64,000 nucleotides of DNA, taken from Styela clava (lineage: Eukaryota > Chordata > Ascidiacea > Stolidobranchia > Styelidae). The notes beneath the pieces are model-generated. The model saw nothing but the letters and a program-made list of their open reading frames with translations, was not told the DNA's origin and did not search any database. Shown here one piece after another: positions 48,884 through 61,412 of the stretch. The DNA lies in NCBI RefSeq assembly GCF_964204865.1, contig NC_135257.1, positions 9,322,151-9,386,150 on the forward strand, given 5' to 3'. The translations under genes were made by a program, and so were the position numbers. How positions within the stretch are numbered: the first letter of the stretch is position 1; every line of letters begins with the position of its first letter.

Positions 48884-49664
48884 TTAGGACATGAAGATAT
48901 CATCTTCGAAGTCGCAGTATCAATTTTTGGAAGGAATTAAATAAAATGTTCGCAGCGACTGGCGTGTGTTTATTGGTCGTGCCTATCTCATCGTGAAACG
49001 GGCATTACGACGACACGTTTTCTGATAATATTAGAGCTTTCAGCTTTGTAAATTAAATCTCATCATCGTACATCACAAAGTGGAGTCATGCTTTAGGGTC
49101 TCTCCCTACCGCATTCTAGTAAAATATCGTCTCACACGGCTGCGCAATGCGTAAAATCATGCTAAAATGCTGTCTGCATTCACCTATTATTACTTCCTAT
49201 CAAAATTGCAATGTAGTATTGAGTCACCCCTCTCAACGAAACCCTGAGTATGACAGTGGTAGCAGCTAAACTAAATATAAAAATATGCAGCTGAAATGAT
49301 AGAATATCTTATTCGCTTTATGATGTAGAATTAATCGATTTTTAGGCAGTGATTCATATCCGCTTTATTTGCAATTATAAGACACTTGAACATGTAAAAG
49401 TATTTTCAAATTTTTTTATAGGACAATTATTAAAATTAATGAAATGCCTAGGAAGTTCTAAAAAGTACCTTTAGTGAGTCAAAAGTAAATATGTTTTAAA
49501 ATTAGCACACCCTCTACCAAATAAAACTACTAATTACCATGTTTTATCAAGTATTGTATTAAGTGATAATTTCAATCTTTTCAAATTTGACGAAGCAATT
49601 TTGAATTTTTAAAAAAGAAATATTCCACATACAATTTTTGTAAGTTATATATACTTTGCCTCTT
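48884..49664. other. Spacer downstream of FABP gene D
   Basis: AT-rich, with no gene recognised. Confidence 0.4.
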
Positions 49665-49743
49665 TTTATTTTGTTGAAAATTAAACGTTTTAAGATAATT
49701 TATCAATTATACATATTTTGAATATATATCAATTGTTGATTTT

Positions 49744-50892
49744 CTATGCTTTTGTCGACCATCTTGTCATCGTCTTCCCGTTAAACGTCAAGGTTTCCTT
49801 CAATTTCCCTCCTTCGATTTCAGCCACGGAGGAAAATTTGTCACCTTTCATAACCAATTTTCCACCTTCCAATGTAACGGTAGCCTGAAAATAACACATG
49901 TATATGTAATATATCTAGGTACATAAACTGCACCATGAAAAAATACAGGTCACTTCGGTTTTATTATGCTTAGGCGCCGCAATTTGCAATAGAATAATAT
50001 TTTCTCTCATTGACGAGCATGGCCCAATCAGATTTTTTTGCATTCAAGTCTACATATACAAAATTCACAAAAATAAACAATTTTTTTTACGTCATCAACT
50101 GAGTTCATCAAATGAAATCCATAAAATCTGGCTTATGTATGAAATATTTCTAACCGCGTTGACTTGTTTCAAGCTTACAGTGACTGCAGCTGTTTTAAAA
50201 ACTTTTGTGGTGATATTTTGCAACACTCGAAGTTTAAATGATACTTCATATGTCGTCCATGTAAACTGATATTGAAACATATTATCTATAATTTTTTGTA
50301 AGTCCCATTTGTAAGATTTTTAAAGCGGAATGACTAGTATATTCTTTTTTTCAATTTATATTATTTATGGTAGTTTTTGAATCGAAAAGGATTGGGAGTA
50401 CGAAAAGTCCTTTTCGAGACAAATTAGAATTATACTAACCGTCGCTTTCTTTCCCTCAACAAAAGATAATTCAGTAGGAACGCCTAACTTGAAAGAGTTA
50501 GTGATTGTCTGATTGGGGAAGATTCTTTTCACAGTGTAGTTGTCTCCATTATTTGAGATTTCAGTGGTTGGATGCACGCTTTTTCCTCTCTGAATCTGTT
50601 CTGGTGTTGCTCCTATAACGATATATTGCATTATTTGGGTATGTTTGTAGCAGTGAATATTTTTAACCAAATATGGCTCACATTTTTCCGACGTTACTTT
50701 TAAGTAAGTGAATGTTTTTCATTCTTGGTAAGTTTTTATGGTATTGATTTTAGCAAGCATTTTTATCCAATAAACATTTCATCTAATTTATATTTAAAAT
50801 AGCAAAATGAAAATTGAAAATTTACCACTTGCAGCAGCAAATTCGTCGTAATTGTTTCTACTTTCAAGAACAAATTTTCCGCCGAAAGACAT
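49744..50892 (-). CDS. Fatty-acid-binding protein D (liver-type/FABP10-like)
   Basis: First gene of the minus-strand array. Coding exons 50892-50826 (67), 50612-50440 (173), 49884-49744 (141); 126 aa. Visible are MSFGGKFVLESRNNYDEFAA, PEQIQRGKS, TTEISNNGDNYTVKRIFP, SFKLGVPTELSFVEGKKA, and the end LKETLTFNGKTMTRWSTKA. A 5' UTR intron (51022-50906) is supported by a strong donor ACAG|GTGAGC and an acceptor TTTCAG. Reverse-strand AATAAA at 49665-49670. Genes B and D are the closest pair by their shared third-exon ending. Confidence 0.94.
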
Positions 50893-51023
50893 TTTGTAGT
50901 TTTATCTGAAATCAATTTGATTGAAATTAGACATTAGCATTTGGGTTTTTTGCCTAGTCGGCAATTTGACCCAATACGCGGCTTTAATTATAGCAAGGAT
51001 GAAAAACTAATTGATTGCTCACC

Positions 51024-54000
51024 TGTATATTAGCAATTAAAACTAAGGATAGATGGTCTATAAAGACTTTCTTCTAGCCGAAACTTTCAAGTAGACGATG
51101 GAATGATAACGATGGATTTTCTAATTTATATTTTCTACAACATACCGCATCATGTTCCTTTTTACATTTATCGAATATACATTCTTGGTTAACATTTTTA
51201 GACTTATAAGCTTGAGCTCATGATGTACCTCGTAATTACACTTTGTTCATTGGTAACCTAAGCTTGTTGTGACATAATTTATTTTGCGTATAGTAGTCTG
51301 AATTTCGGTAAATATGTTATTTTAGATGTTTTACAAATGTAACAAGAAAATTCATGTCAACTTCCAAAATATAAAATAAGTGTATTTACATAACTTATGG
51401 TTATGGAACAACCTGATTTGAACGTTGCACCTCTAAATGCATGTACGTTAACTTACATTTACAAGACGGATTATGTTCACCTCTTAATAAGGCATGGTGA
51501 TGCACATGAGTGATAGCTTAAAACGGGAGTAAAAACAGCAAGACGACAAAAATAGATGATAATAAATCGGTTTAATTTTTTCCCCGAAGTTACGACTAAA
51601 ATAGGTTGTTTAATAATAGAAGAGATTTATTAAATATCTGTCGGATAGGAAACATCACAGCTGCTTAGCTGTCTTTTGTTTCGTACAGATCATACCTGGA
51701 CCTAATTTACGCGAATAACCAAAAGATCGAATAGAGTGGAAATTTCCACTCAACCAAACCTTCTTCCGAAATTTGTAACACGCCCCAAAACGCCCCTTTT
51801 TAGATGAATGAAAAACTAAGCGACCGATAGGTTTTCCGAAAATTTGACAATTTAAGTTTTACTGCCCGGCCGTTCAAACTTTCAAAGCGACGCCGTGAAT
51901 TTAACGAGAGAAATAACATTAGTTGAATCAATAGGAAATAAAAATTATGATAGCGAAGTAAGGGTAGAAGCAGCGTTTCTGAGCAAAGTCAAAATCCATC
52001 CATATATGGCCCATACATGAATTTTTTGCGAATGCAGAATTCATGCATGGCGATCCAAGTAAAAACTACAATGAGTTGCTGGGATACGCACGTATGAAAT
52101 AACTAGCCAAGTCAACTAGTGTTAACTTTCTAGGCAAATTTTGAATCACACGAAAAATGTTTCTGTATTTTTCCACTCAATTTGTTCTAGATGTCATTTG
52201 CTGAAGGTACTTACTTTACTGTGTAGTACAAAATAAAATCTTGTTTGTGTTCTATCGACGCTCGTAGAATTTAGCTTTACGACCGTAAGTATTTACAAAC
52301 CTAAAGTAAATACTATCCGTAGATATTATTACTTTCAACTTATTTAACCGGTAAGTTGAAGATATGACACGGATGGCGTGTCCCGCATGCCGATGTTTGC
52401 CTCCATTTCAGTATATTATGGTGAAGTAGAATTGCGTACTCCCTCGTTGTAGAAGACATGAACCTTTTCCGAAAAATTGAGCATTTTTCAAGAATATTCA
52501 AATAATACTAATTCTGCGTGCCTTGGCTATATTAGTTTATTTTGAATCGATTTTATAATTCATGAGCTATATTTGATTATTTAGTATAAATCGTTAGTGG
52601 ATTTCCTGGGTTCCAAGAAATTCCGTTCGATATTTATTCTCACTTGATAAAAAAAGTAGCATAATTCGAATCATCAACACAATTATTATTCTGAGTTTAA
52701 CTGATAACGTTTCAACTTTTTGCTTCGGCGTACGTGCTTAATGATTATTGCCTTTGAATTTTACTCCCATATTTATTTATATTTCCCTAACTGATTGTAA
52801 TACCATGGCAACATCTTTTAGTCAAGGTTTCAATACCATCGGAATGTTTTTATTAATTTCGAAATATTGCAGCATCGTTCGAATCAGACGCTGCTTTCCC
52901 TTTTTTAATGCGAATATAAATAATAACCCATTTCTGGGAAAAGAATTGGTTCGGTAGTTTATCAAAAAATATCGCTTGTTAAGTTCATTTATTAACGTTT
53001 TTCGGGATCGTAACAAGACTAGATCACAGTAAAGTTTTATTAGAAGAAATGTTCAATAGTTTCATTGTTCCTATAACGGCAACTAGCGCAGACAATCGTT
53101 AGTTTTGTTCATTCATTTACAATATACATATTGTAAACATTTTACAGCACCGGTCGTTGTTTTATATTTCTGTGTAATTTTGTTTTATTCTTTCGTTGTT
53201 GGAAATACACCAGTACTTTTGAATGTAATTATGCAGGAACAATGTAAATATTCACGTCTAACGGAGGAAATTAAGTCGAAATGTAATTTGAAATAATAAG
53301 CTTATCATTTGACGACATATTCTGCTATGTTTTCACCTCAGTTGCTGATAAAACTTGCGAACCGCATATAAAAATGAATATACAGATATATATCTATATA
53401 CAGATATATATATATATTAGATATCTAAACTGAACAGCGTTCCCGTCATAATGCTTTGTAGTATTATAAACCTGACAACGGTTTGAGACTTGAAAGAAAG
53501 TCATGCCCACATATGAAATAATATTGTTTTTTGAAGCTCTGAGATTGCTCAGAACATGGATTGACCAAATCAGTTAACGAGTATTTATTTATTATCTTAA
53601 GAATGCTTGCGCTTCCTCCCACAAATAGATTTGTTAGAATGAAAAATTCTAAAAGCAGAGCCCGAATTTCAACACTGCGGTTTGGTCAACTGGATCGTTA
53701 ATTTTCAGTGTCAGATAAATGGAGTGATAATTGATTCTATAGTAAAGATTTACCAAACATACTGACATTCGAAAATATCATCATCTTTTAAAATATAAAT
53801 AAACGTTGGAATACCGACATAGTCGCAGTAATTGTAACTTTGATTCTATCTTAGAATTGAGAAGGTCACCGGGTCAGATTCCCACTGGTTAACATTTTTC
53901 ATATGTAGAAATAGAATGGGGTCAACGACATTCAGGATATCAAAAACTATTACATAATTCAGCAATGATCCACGTCGACATAAAATTTGTAACCTCAAAC

Positions 54001-54860
54001 TATGTAGTTTTATATTAGCGACCGTGAGTTGTTGGTCGTTACTAAACCCCGCCAAAACTACAAAGAACTTTGTCAACGTCATGAGTTAAATGACTTTACA
54101 CATCTATAATATTGCGCATCAGTTAAATTGTGTAAAATGTATTTTTAATGACGCAATTTTCATTGCTTTAGTTGTCTGCGGTACCCAACGATCACTTTTA
54201 TAACTTGACTTAAACCAACATCGTTAATGTATTTTCCAGTAACCGATTGTGTAAGTCAGGAACATTGTGTTTAGTGTAACTGTAAACGATAGTACATTGA
54301 GTTATTTTTTTTACATTTAATAGCATTTAGTGAATTGCGGCCTCATTTGACCCAAAAGGACATTTTGAATAGCAATGTCGATAAGCAACAAGCAGTTATA
54401 TCAAATAGATCTGTTACATCTGAGTAAGGCCAAGGAGACTATAGCATTGAAATCGAAGATTCCGAATCACTTTTTGTTTTGAAAAGTATAACATCATTGT
54501 TGAATTTTAGTATGCAAAAAAAGCACTATAGTAATCATTCCATCTCACGCGTAACGCAATTCAAATCCACTACCAACTCCAAATCACGGATAGATAGATG
54601 GCGCTAACGCAATAATGTTTGTGGTGGCACCTGGAAATATCCAAACGAATGAAGACATTGGATAAAACTAATATACATGCGTTGCTTTTCTCGTGATAAT
54701 ATATTGGTAAAAATTGTGCATTTTGCATGACTTTTGATTGTAGCCATTTTTGTCGCTATAACTCATCTCTATGCGAATAGCTCTCGTCTGCCTCTCATGG
54801 TGGACTTATTTTTTGTGACACCTTCAATGATTTTGGTGCCAACTTTCGAATGTCATCTTC
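51024..54860. other. Gene-free region with an AT microsatellite
   Basis: No exon chain or domain on either strand. The only clear structure is a (TA)n/ATACAGATATATA stretch at about 53382-53425. The promoter of FABP gene D should be at the left edge. Confidence 0.5.
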
Positions 54861-55824
54861 AGTTAGATCAGGGGATGTGCAACCCTTAATGCAGAAGGGG
54901 CAGAAAGAAATAACTGAGTGAAACCGCAGGCCGCACTTTTATTTGTTTATACCACAGGCTTTCTAGTAGTTCTAGTAACACAGTTCTAGTAGCACAAAAA
55001 GTTTGATTATTGGTCTTGTGAAATGCGTTGTTTGCACAAGCTGTCTAAAGCAGGGGTTCTCAAACTTTTGGTGTTGCGGAGTCCTTGGGAAGGTTGACTA
55101 TTATTCACGGAGCCCCAAAATAAATGTTAAAGTTGTTACTTTCAGATTAATATTCCTGAGCAAGTTAAAAGTACTTTACTTAATTTAAATGCTGAACCTT
55201 AGGGTTAATATACAAGTCATACATAAATCTAAATTTCAAACATAAATTATATATACACTAAAGCTGTAAATTTGACACTTGACAAACATATTAATAAATA
55301 AGGGGTCGAATCTTTTCCCTTTTGACATTTTTGGAAGACTTAAAAGGCCGCTAATAACGTGCGCAATTGCATTTTGTTACAATCGCCGATTTTTTTCGTC
55401 AGCATGGTGTGTCTTTGAACCTTTTAACATCTTTACGCCGGTGTTTATTCTCCCTAAATCAAAAATTTCCCTCGGCATATATATAAATGTATAGTTACAC
55501 AATGACGACGTTATTCGCTTTTTTGTTCTCGTGGGGAATTATGAGTTCAATGTGAAAAACATGTTACCATATTATAGTCATCGTTACGAAATGCTAAAAA
55601 TAATAATTAATAAAGAGATAAATCCGCAACTCAAATTTCTTGATTGAAAAGCGGCATTCTAAAATAATAAAACTAAAACTTAAAATGGAAGATCACTGGT
55701 TTGGTTTCAGCAGACTCACCTCAGATTGAAAACGTATTTATAGACATTGTAAATCACAAAAATTGGTGTTATGTTAGGTTTTCATCGTAGTAACTGCGAA
55801 ATCGAAACAGAGTCAATTGTGCGC

Positions 55825-55935
55825 GCGATGTACCTTTTCCCCCATTATGAAACTACCGACGGAGCCGCACGCAATCAATTGTGCGCGCTCCGCGATGTAC
55901 CTTTTTTTTCATTCTGAAACTACCGACGGAGCCGA
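55825..55935. repeat. Direct duplication inside the hAT complex
   Basis: GCGATGTACCTTTT followed by GAAACTACCGACGGAGCCG occurs twice in tandem, 67 bases apart, and the second copy has a longer T run. Confidence 0.8.
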
Positions 55936-56289
55936 ATGCAATAAAATAAATTTCAATTGTTCGTTAAATGCTCGCATCGGTCATGGATTAAATATTTTAC
56001 GCAATAGAAATCTCGTTATCCGTTTTTTTTTAATCGCGAAGAATGTTGCGCGGAAATTTCCGATTCCAATTTTGAACCACCACCCTCTTAAGAATCCTGG
56101 CTGCGCTCCTGCTTATAAATAATGTCATTTTTTAATTCCGCCTCTTTGCCATATTTCGAGGCTATTTTGTTGTCAGATTTTATCAAAGCTGTTATTGCTT
56201 CTTATTAGAACAGTTACAAAACTAGTCAGTATTTTGAAAAGTAATCCAATAGCTCTCCATCAATTTTTTGCTTTTTAGTTGCCGACATT

Positions 56290-56545
56290 TTACATTTTAC
56301 CGGATTTTTTTAAATGTTCCATTTTGTCTACTCGTGCCTGGCCAAGAATTTTATCAAACTGGGAGGAGTGCTTAGTTATGTAATGACGTTTAACAATATA
56401 CTCTTTGATAACTGCAATAGTACTTTGACAAACGAACGAGGCAGACAGCACCTTGGTTGTGTGGGACAACAAAATATTTTGTACACCATTCACTGTTGAA
56501 TACCCTTCCTTCTCCATCAATTTTTTGCTTTTTAGTTGCCGACAT
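56290..56545 (-). pseudogene. hAT transposase N-terminal remnant (GTF2IRD2/ZBED type)
   Basis: From 56545 the minus strand reads MSATKKQKIDGEGRVFNSEW and on to GAVCLV, then changes frame and continues as CQSTIAVIKEYIVKRHY..KHSSQFDK, the Cys-His zinc-binding N-terminus of this hAT group, before a stop near 56290. The first 35 or so bases (MSATKKQKIDG) are present a second time at 56255-56290. Frameshift and truncation make it a pseudogene. Confidence 0.75.
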
Positions 56546-57304
56546 TTTACTATTTTACTAAATTATCAAAAAAATATTACCCTCACGAAACTAGCAAAAC
56601 AGGCTACTGAACTGCTTCAAATTCTTGAAAGCTAGTGACTGGAAAGTGTCTAGCAATCACTATGAGGGATTATTACATCGCAATGTATTGTTGTAAACAA
56701 GCGAATCAAGTGAAAAAGCAATGGCGGCTAACAACAATTCCTGGCTAGTGAGATAACACATTTTATCTATAAACGTAATCTGCTAGACAGAGCTTATAAC
56801 TGAACGAGTCTAAACCACAAATCCAAAGAATGCTTATGTCACGTTCTGTCATAATCAAAATACTGTTTCTATCTAAGCTACTAAAAAGATACACGAGGTC
56901 TTAATCGTCAGGTCTAATTAAACTGTCGTATTGGGATTTTATGCTCGATGTGTAAAAATCAGAGTATTGACAAGGGCCACACTAAATGACTTGGCGGGCC
57001 GGGTTGTAGCCCGCAGGCCGCCTGTTACACACCCCTGGTCTAAGTAAGGCATGGTGAATTCTTAGGCATAGATAGTAAATTGGACCCAGAGTTCGCAAGG
57101 CAAAAGGATTGGAATTACAAAACTTGTTTAATAGACGCACATCATTCAAATTTGGCACTTCTCCGCGGGCCGCACTTGTTTTTCTTGAGGGCATTTGGCC
57201 CGCGCGCCGCAGATTGCACACCCCTGAGTCAGATAGTTCTTCTTTTTCAGATCCATTCACCGGAATGTTGCGTTTGGTGTTTTCGTAATATTTAACAAGT
57301 CCAG

Positions 57305-57345
57305 TCGATTCCGCGAAGAATCGATTCCGCGAAGAATCGATTCCG
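57305..57345. repeat. 16-bp tandem repeat, about 2.6 copies
   Basis: TCGATTCCGCGAAGAA is repeated head to tail immediately outside the hAT complex; the last copy is partial. Confidence 0.85.
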
Positions 57346-57949
57346 TGGACGCCATTTTGCGTCATCTTTGAGAACGTGGAACAATCGGGTCTGATGGGGA
57401 TTTTCGCCGTGAATTTTCCCACAAACACAACATAGCACCATTTTGATCATTTTTTCAAAGATTTCATACTTCATAGTGATACGCCGATTTGACACTGTAC
57501 GAAGCCGCGCAACAACCTTGCAATGTCATTTGGAATTCTAGTACAGCTTGGAGCTGAGCAGTCGGGCATTATAGAGCTTGACAGACGGAAAAAAAACTTC
57601 ATTGAAGCTAAGTTGAGTCGCTCAGTAATTTCGTCGAATAAAAACCTGTTCCCATCTGTGATATCATAAGGAACGCTATGGTCAAATGGTCAATTATGAC
57701 GATTGAAATGGCCAAACTTACTTCGGATGCAACTCGGCACAGGTATACTTGTCTTTAAAGACAATTAATGCACTTTGTATTTAATTTGGCTAACATCATC
57801 GGATGTCAACGTGTTTGGCTAAATTGTTTCTTCAAAAAGCGAATTCTAAAATCTTCCCAGTTGAAATATTAGTGAAAATAATAGTTTAAATAGTTGTGCA
57901 CTTGTGTGGTAAACAATAGGCATAAGATGGCCTTCATTCTCTGAGCGTT

Positions 57950-58400
57950 GCTTCGCCTGTTGGACACGTAGTGGACCTATGGATCGTTTCAATATTATGT
58001 TGTTGTTCTTTTTCATCATCATTATAAAATCAATTTTCTCTTAGAATACTGAACCAATTGCTTTGAACTTTTCAGTGAGTAAAGATTGATTCTTTTTGCC
58101 AGAAGGCTGTTACTTTTATTTCTTCCTAAATTTTCTAATAATCCTTTGAGATCTAGTATTTCATCCAAAATTTCCCTGTATTACTTTTTGGACACGTTAG
58201 TGGATATGACGATCGTTTTGCATTATTTTTGGACACCTAGTGGAAAACCTAAAAATTCTTTGTTTACTGGACTAATTGCTCTACAATTTTCAGCGGTTAA
58301 AGATGAAAGTATTCTTTAGAAGGCTATTACTTTCATCTATTTCAAATATTCCTGATAGCACTGTCGGATTCGTTTTTTTGACACGTGATGGATTTGTTAT
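57950..58400. repeat. Diverged tandem duplication, about 210 bp
   Basis: The pattern TTGGACACGT(T)AGTGGA, then (T/C)AATTGCT..TTTTCAG(T/C)G, then (A/G)GAAGGCT(G/A)TTACTTT recurs in order, followed by a further GACACGTGATGGA. No coding potential was found. Confidence 0.6.
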
Positions 58401-59174
58401 TATGCTGGCACTTTTTTTCCTGATATTTTGATCACGTGCTCTTCAAACGTCGGTGGTTCCCGTCAAAGTGGTTTATAATCACTTTGGTTCCCGTGTAACG
58501 TAATTCTTGCATTGCTAAGATTTGTTTTTGGGGAATGGCGAACAGCGCCCTACTTGGTGTTATATTACAATAGTGACTCGGATCGCTAGTGTTACTACAG
58601 TTGTGACTCGGACCATCTTGCGATTTCAATTCACGCTGGCACAAGGCAGGAACTTCTAAAAATAGGGCAGTCCTGGTACTGTGACACTCTCTTGTTAATT
58701 ATGGGAACACAGTTTTTAGTCCACCAAGCGTGACAGCTGATTCAACAAATTCTTGCTATTCGAAACCAGGAAGTTTTTTGAGGTTACGTACCGGTAATAC
58801 TAAAGGTATGGTCAACTACTGCAGTGTGTTCTTCTTCGCTTGGTGTCAATATATTTGTACTGTGGTATCTGCCGTTATAATACCGTAGTAAATCAGTTGG
58901 TATTTCAATTCACATTGAAATGGAATCGTCACAGGACGTTGAAATCCGTGTACTGGTCTATCTGTCTCACAAACGAGGAGCGTGTGGCATGTCATGTGTC
59001 AAAGTAGCGTGTTTTTTGTTAAAATTTCCGAATGTTACGGTAGTGAATTTTTTTTCGGTAAATCGGATTTTTTTTCTAAGGTAGTTATTTGGTGACGTCT
59101 TTACATTGCGTTTTTCTTAGTTTTTTGCGGTATCGTAGCCATGGAACTGTTTCACTGTCCAGCTTCGTTCAGGA

Positions 59175-59262
59175 TACCCTATGATTTTCGATGAATTGAT
59201 GATAAAATATTTCGTTTTGTCCTATGTGTCTATTTATTTGAGCATCTCTTGTGTTATATATA
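59175..59262. mobile_element. Diverged fragment of the GGGAT-rich MITE family
   Basis: CTATGATTTT, ATGATGATAAAA-like, TTCGTTTTGTCCTATGTGTC and TATTTATTTGAGCAT parallel the interior of the elements at 30907 and 32786. It stops just before the hAT at 59271. Confidence 0.5.
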
Positions 59263-59270
59263 GTATACGC

Positions 59271-60096
59271 CAGGGGTTGTCAACATTTTTTCGCTCGCGG
59301 GCCAAATTAAGGGTTGCAAGTCTTGGTGGGCCGCACATATTTTTAGAAATGTAAAAATCGAAAGAATGGCCCATGAATCACAGTTTTTTTCACACAGATC
59401 AGAAGTTTAAATTTTAAACAGCGGCCTTCTTCGTTGTCTTACTAAAAGAAAATTTACAAATGATATATTTAATGTGACATGTTTTGTTGCATCACCCTTG
59501 ATACGTTTTCGACATCAGGTGACACACTGGATGAAGCTAAGATTAGAATATTTTCTAAATGGGTATCACTAATCCTAGTTTTCCGCTTGTTCTTTGCAAT
59601 GTTCATTTTCAAAAATAATTGATCGCACACATATGTACTTCCAAACAACGATATATATGAATTATATGCGCATGGTTTGTCTAATTTAGATGTGATTATT
59701 CTTCAGAAAGATACTTTTCATAAAAATCAAGCAGTGATGCATCTCTCGAATAGAGTATAGATTTATTTCCTCATTGCATTAAATCAAAAAAGTCCATTTG
59801 AATATTTTGTGCGCCGTTGAACCCTTTGCCCTTACCATCAACTTTTCTGCGTTTTGTTGCAATTTTTCTAATTATAATTAAATTATTGGCTCCTTGAACG
59901 AGTGATTGTGAAGGATGTACTTGTTAGGTTATCATATAATTTAGTCTACACGCGTTTCACAATAAATTCTGTTACCTACAGAATGTAATCGTCAAAACAA
60001 CCGTTTTGTTATTATAATTCAGCAAAGCGTCGCGGACCGGATTTTTTTATTCCGCGGGCCGGATCTGGCCCGTGGGCCATAGGTTGCCGACTCCTG
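59271..60096 (-). mobile_element. hAT deletion derivative keeping the transposase C-terminus
   Basis: Plus-strand ends are CAGGGGTTGTCAAC and GGTTGCCGACTCCTG, with GCGGGCC-rich subterminal sequence at both. No convincing target duplication was found. The interior encodes a transposase tail on the minus strand (59469-59660). Confidence 0.75.
59469..59660 (-). pseudogene. hAT transposase C-terminal dimerisation-region remnant
   Basis: The minus strand reads TYVCDQLFLKMNIAKNK, then KTRISDTHLENIL, then SPDVENVSRVMQQNMSH and a stop. This is the C-terminal part of ZBED/SCAND3-like hAT transposases (C-x-F-x-KMN..K..R..D.HL). Only the tail remains. Confidence 0.75.
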
Positions 60097-60105
60097 GTCA
60101 CAGAG

Positions 60106-60106
60106 C

Positions 60107-60141
<35 letters not shown>
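60106..60141. repeat. (TA)n(GA)n microsatellite
   Basis: About 12 TA units followed by five GA units, right after the hAT element. Confidence 0.95.
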
Positions 60142-61412
60142 TGCGCTTCTTTTTCACTCTCGTTTTGACGATAGACTTTCAACTTTTCCAAGGTGCGTAT
60201 TACTTATGGGATTGGACAGAAATCAATTATTCGCGTCGATTTTTTTTTTTGCATATACGCCTAATTTTGATTCGTTTATTATCAAGTATGAAACGCTATT
60301 ATATTCCAACCCCTTGGTGCGCATACTTCAGGAGGTCCAAAATTTGTTTATCACACACTGCAGTTGCGAATCAGGCTCCACAACGCACATTCTTCAAACA
60401 ATTACAATTGGAAATGGTGGCCTACATCAGAAAATCTCATTTCCAGTGAATTTCCTGCAACGATTTCCTATACGATGATTCCTGAATAGCGTCAAAAATT
60501 TGAATCAAATCTAAAATTGAACTCGGTGTTTGCAATATCGGGAACATTTGCATTTTGTGCAGACTTCAGATCGAAATTAAGATTATATCTGTATACTGGA
60601 AAATACACAGATAGTTCGATTAAATTATACTAGTCAACACAACGTTCCAAAAATATCCATAATTGAAAACATAACATTAATTAAGTTAAGATAACAAAAA
60701 ATGCATTAATCAACTTGACGAATTCTAGAAATTACGTCAGGCATGCAACAATTGTTTGCGGTAGAGTATAATTGTTAAAATGAAAATGGGATAACTGAAT
60801 AAGCAGATGTGATTTAGACAGCGCGTTTATTATGAGGAAAGAATGAAAGAGATATATTGTTACAGATTGGTTTTATGTGTGCATAGACATCCTATTTAAT
60901 TCAAAGGACTACTTGTCACTCAGATTTCTGGGTTAAATATGCGCAAGTATACAAAAATGTGGGTGATGTCGCTCTGCGAATTTTAATACCATTTTCATCA
61001 ACGTATTTGTTCGAAATCGGATTTTTCACTCTAGTACAAGTGAAGAAAAAGTCCCGGAACCAGCTTGACTGTGGAGGCGATTTACGCTGTGTATTATTCA
61101 CCACGAAACCTCGAATTAAATATCTGTTCACCCCAAAGCAACTGCATTAATAATAGAAAATGTTACTTGTTTTTAAAACTCCTCAATTTATTTTAATATT
61201 CAAGTTCCATACACGTATTTCAACGTGTTTTTAAAAAATCATAATAACCCACTGCCACCTCTTTTCATCATTAGGCATATTCAGTCGCAAACGAATGCGT
61301 CACTGAGTTCCTTTAGTATTTTTTCAGGTACAAATGTCTTTCATGTTTTAGAAACTCGATTAAATAGTTTAAAAAACTGCTCCTATTTTTACGGCAATAT
61401 CGTCGAACGATC
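60142..61412. other. Region without a supported gene
   Basis: Overlapping short frames at 60141-60478 have no domain and no splice context. Nothing else is recognised. Confidence 0.4.

Larger units (their letters stand above)
54869..57226. mobile_element. Large hAT element or composite with nested hAT sequence
   Basis: Outer ends CAGGGGATGTGCAAC...TTGCACACCCCTG, flanked by AGTTAGAT (54861-54868) and AGTCAGAT (57227-57234), an 8-bp duplication with one mismatch. Inside, a second pair of hAT ends opens at 55051 (CAGGGGTTCTCAAAC) and closes at 57037, with flanks GTCTAAAG/GTCTAAGT (six of eight match). A transposase remnant lies on the minus strand at 56290-56545. All coding sequence is broken. 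Confidence 0.8.

Noticed and set aside
52192-52206. ATGTCATTTGCTGAAG followed by GTACTT, resembling a FABP first-exon start on the plus strand
   Set aside because: Only five codons match, the strand is opposite to the array, and no exon 2 or 3 follows; coincidence is more likely.
56982-57428. 148-codon minus-strand open frame
   Set aside because: It crosses hAT termini and flanking DNA, so it is an artefact of GC-rich terminal sequence.
59263-60104. Possible target-site duplication around the hAT at 59271-60096
   Set aside because: GTATACGC and GTCACAGA match at only three of eight positions.
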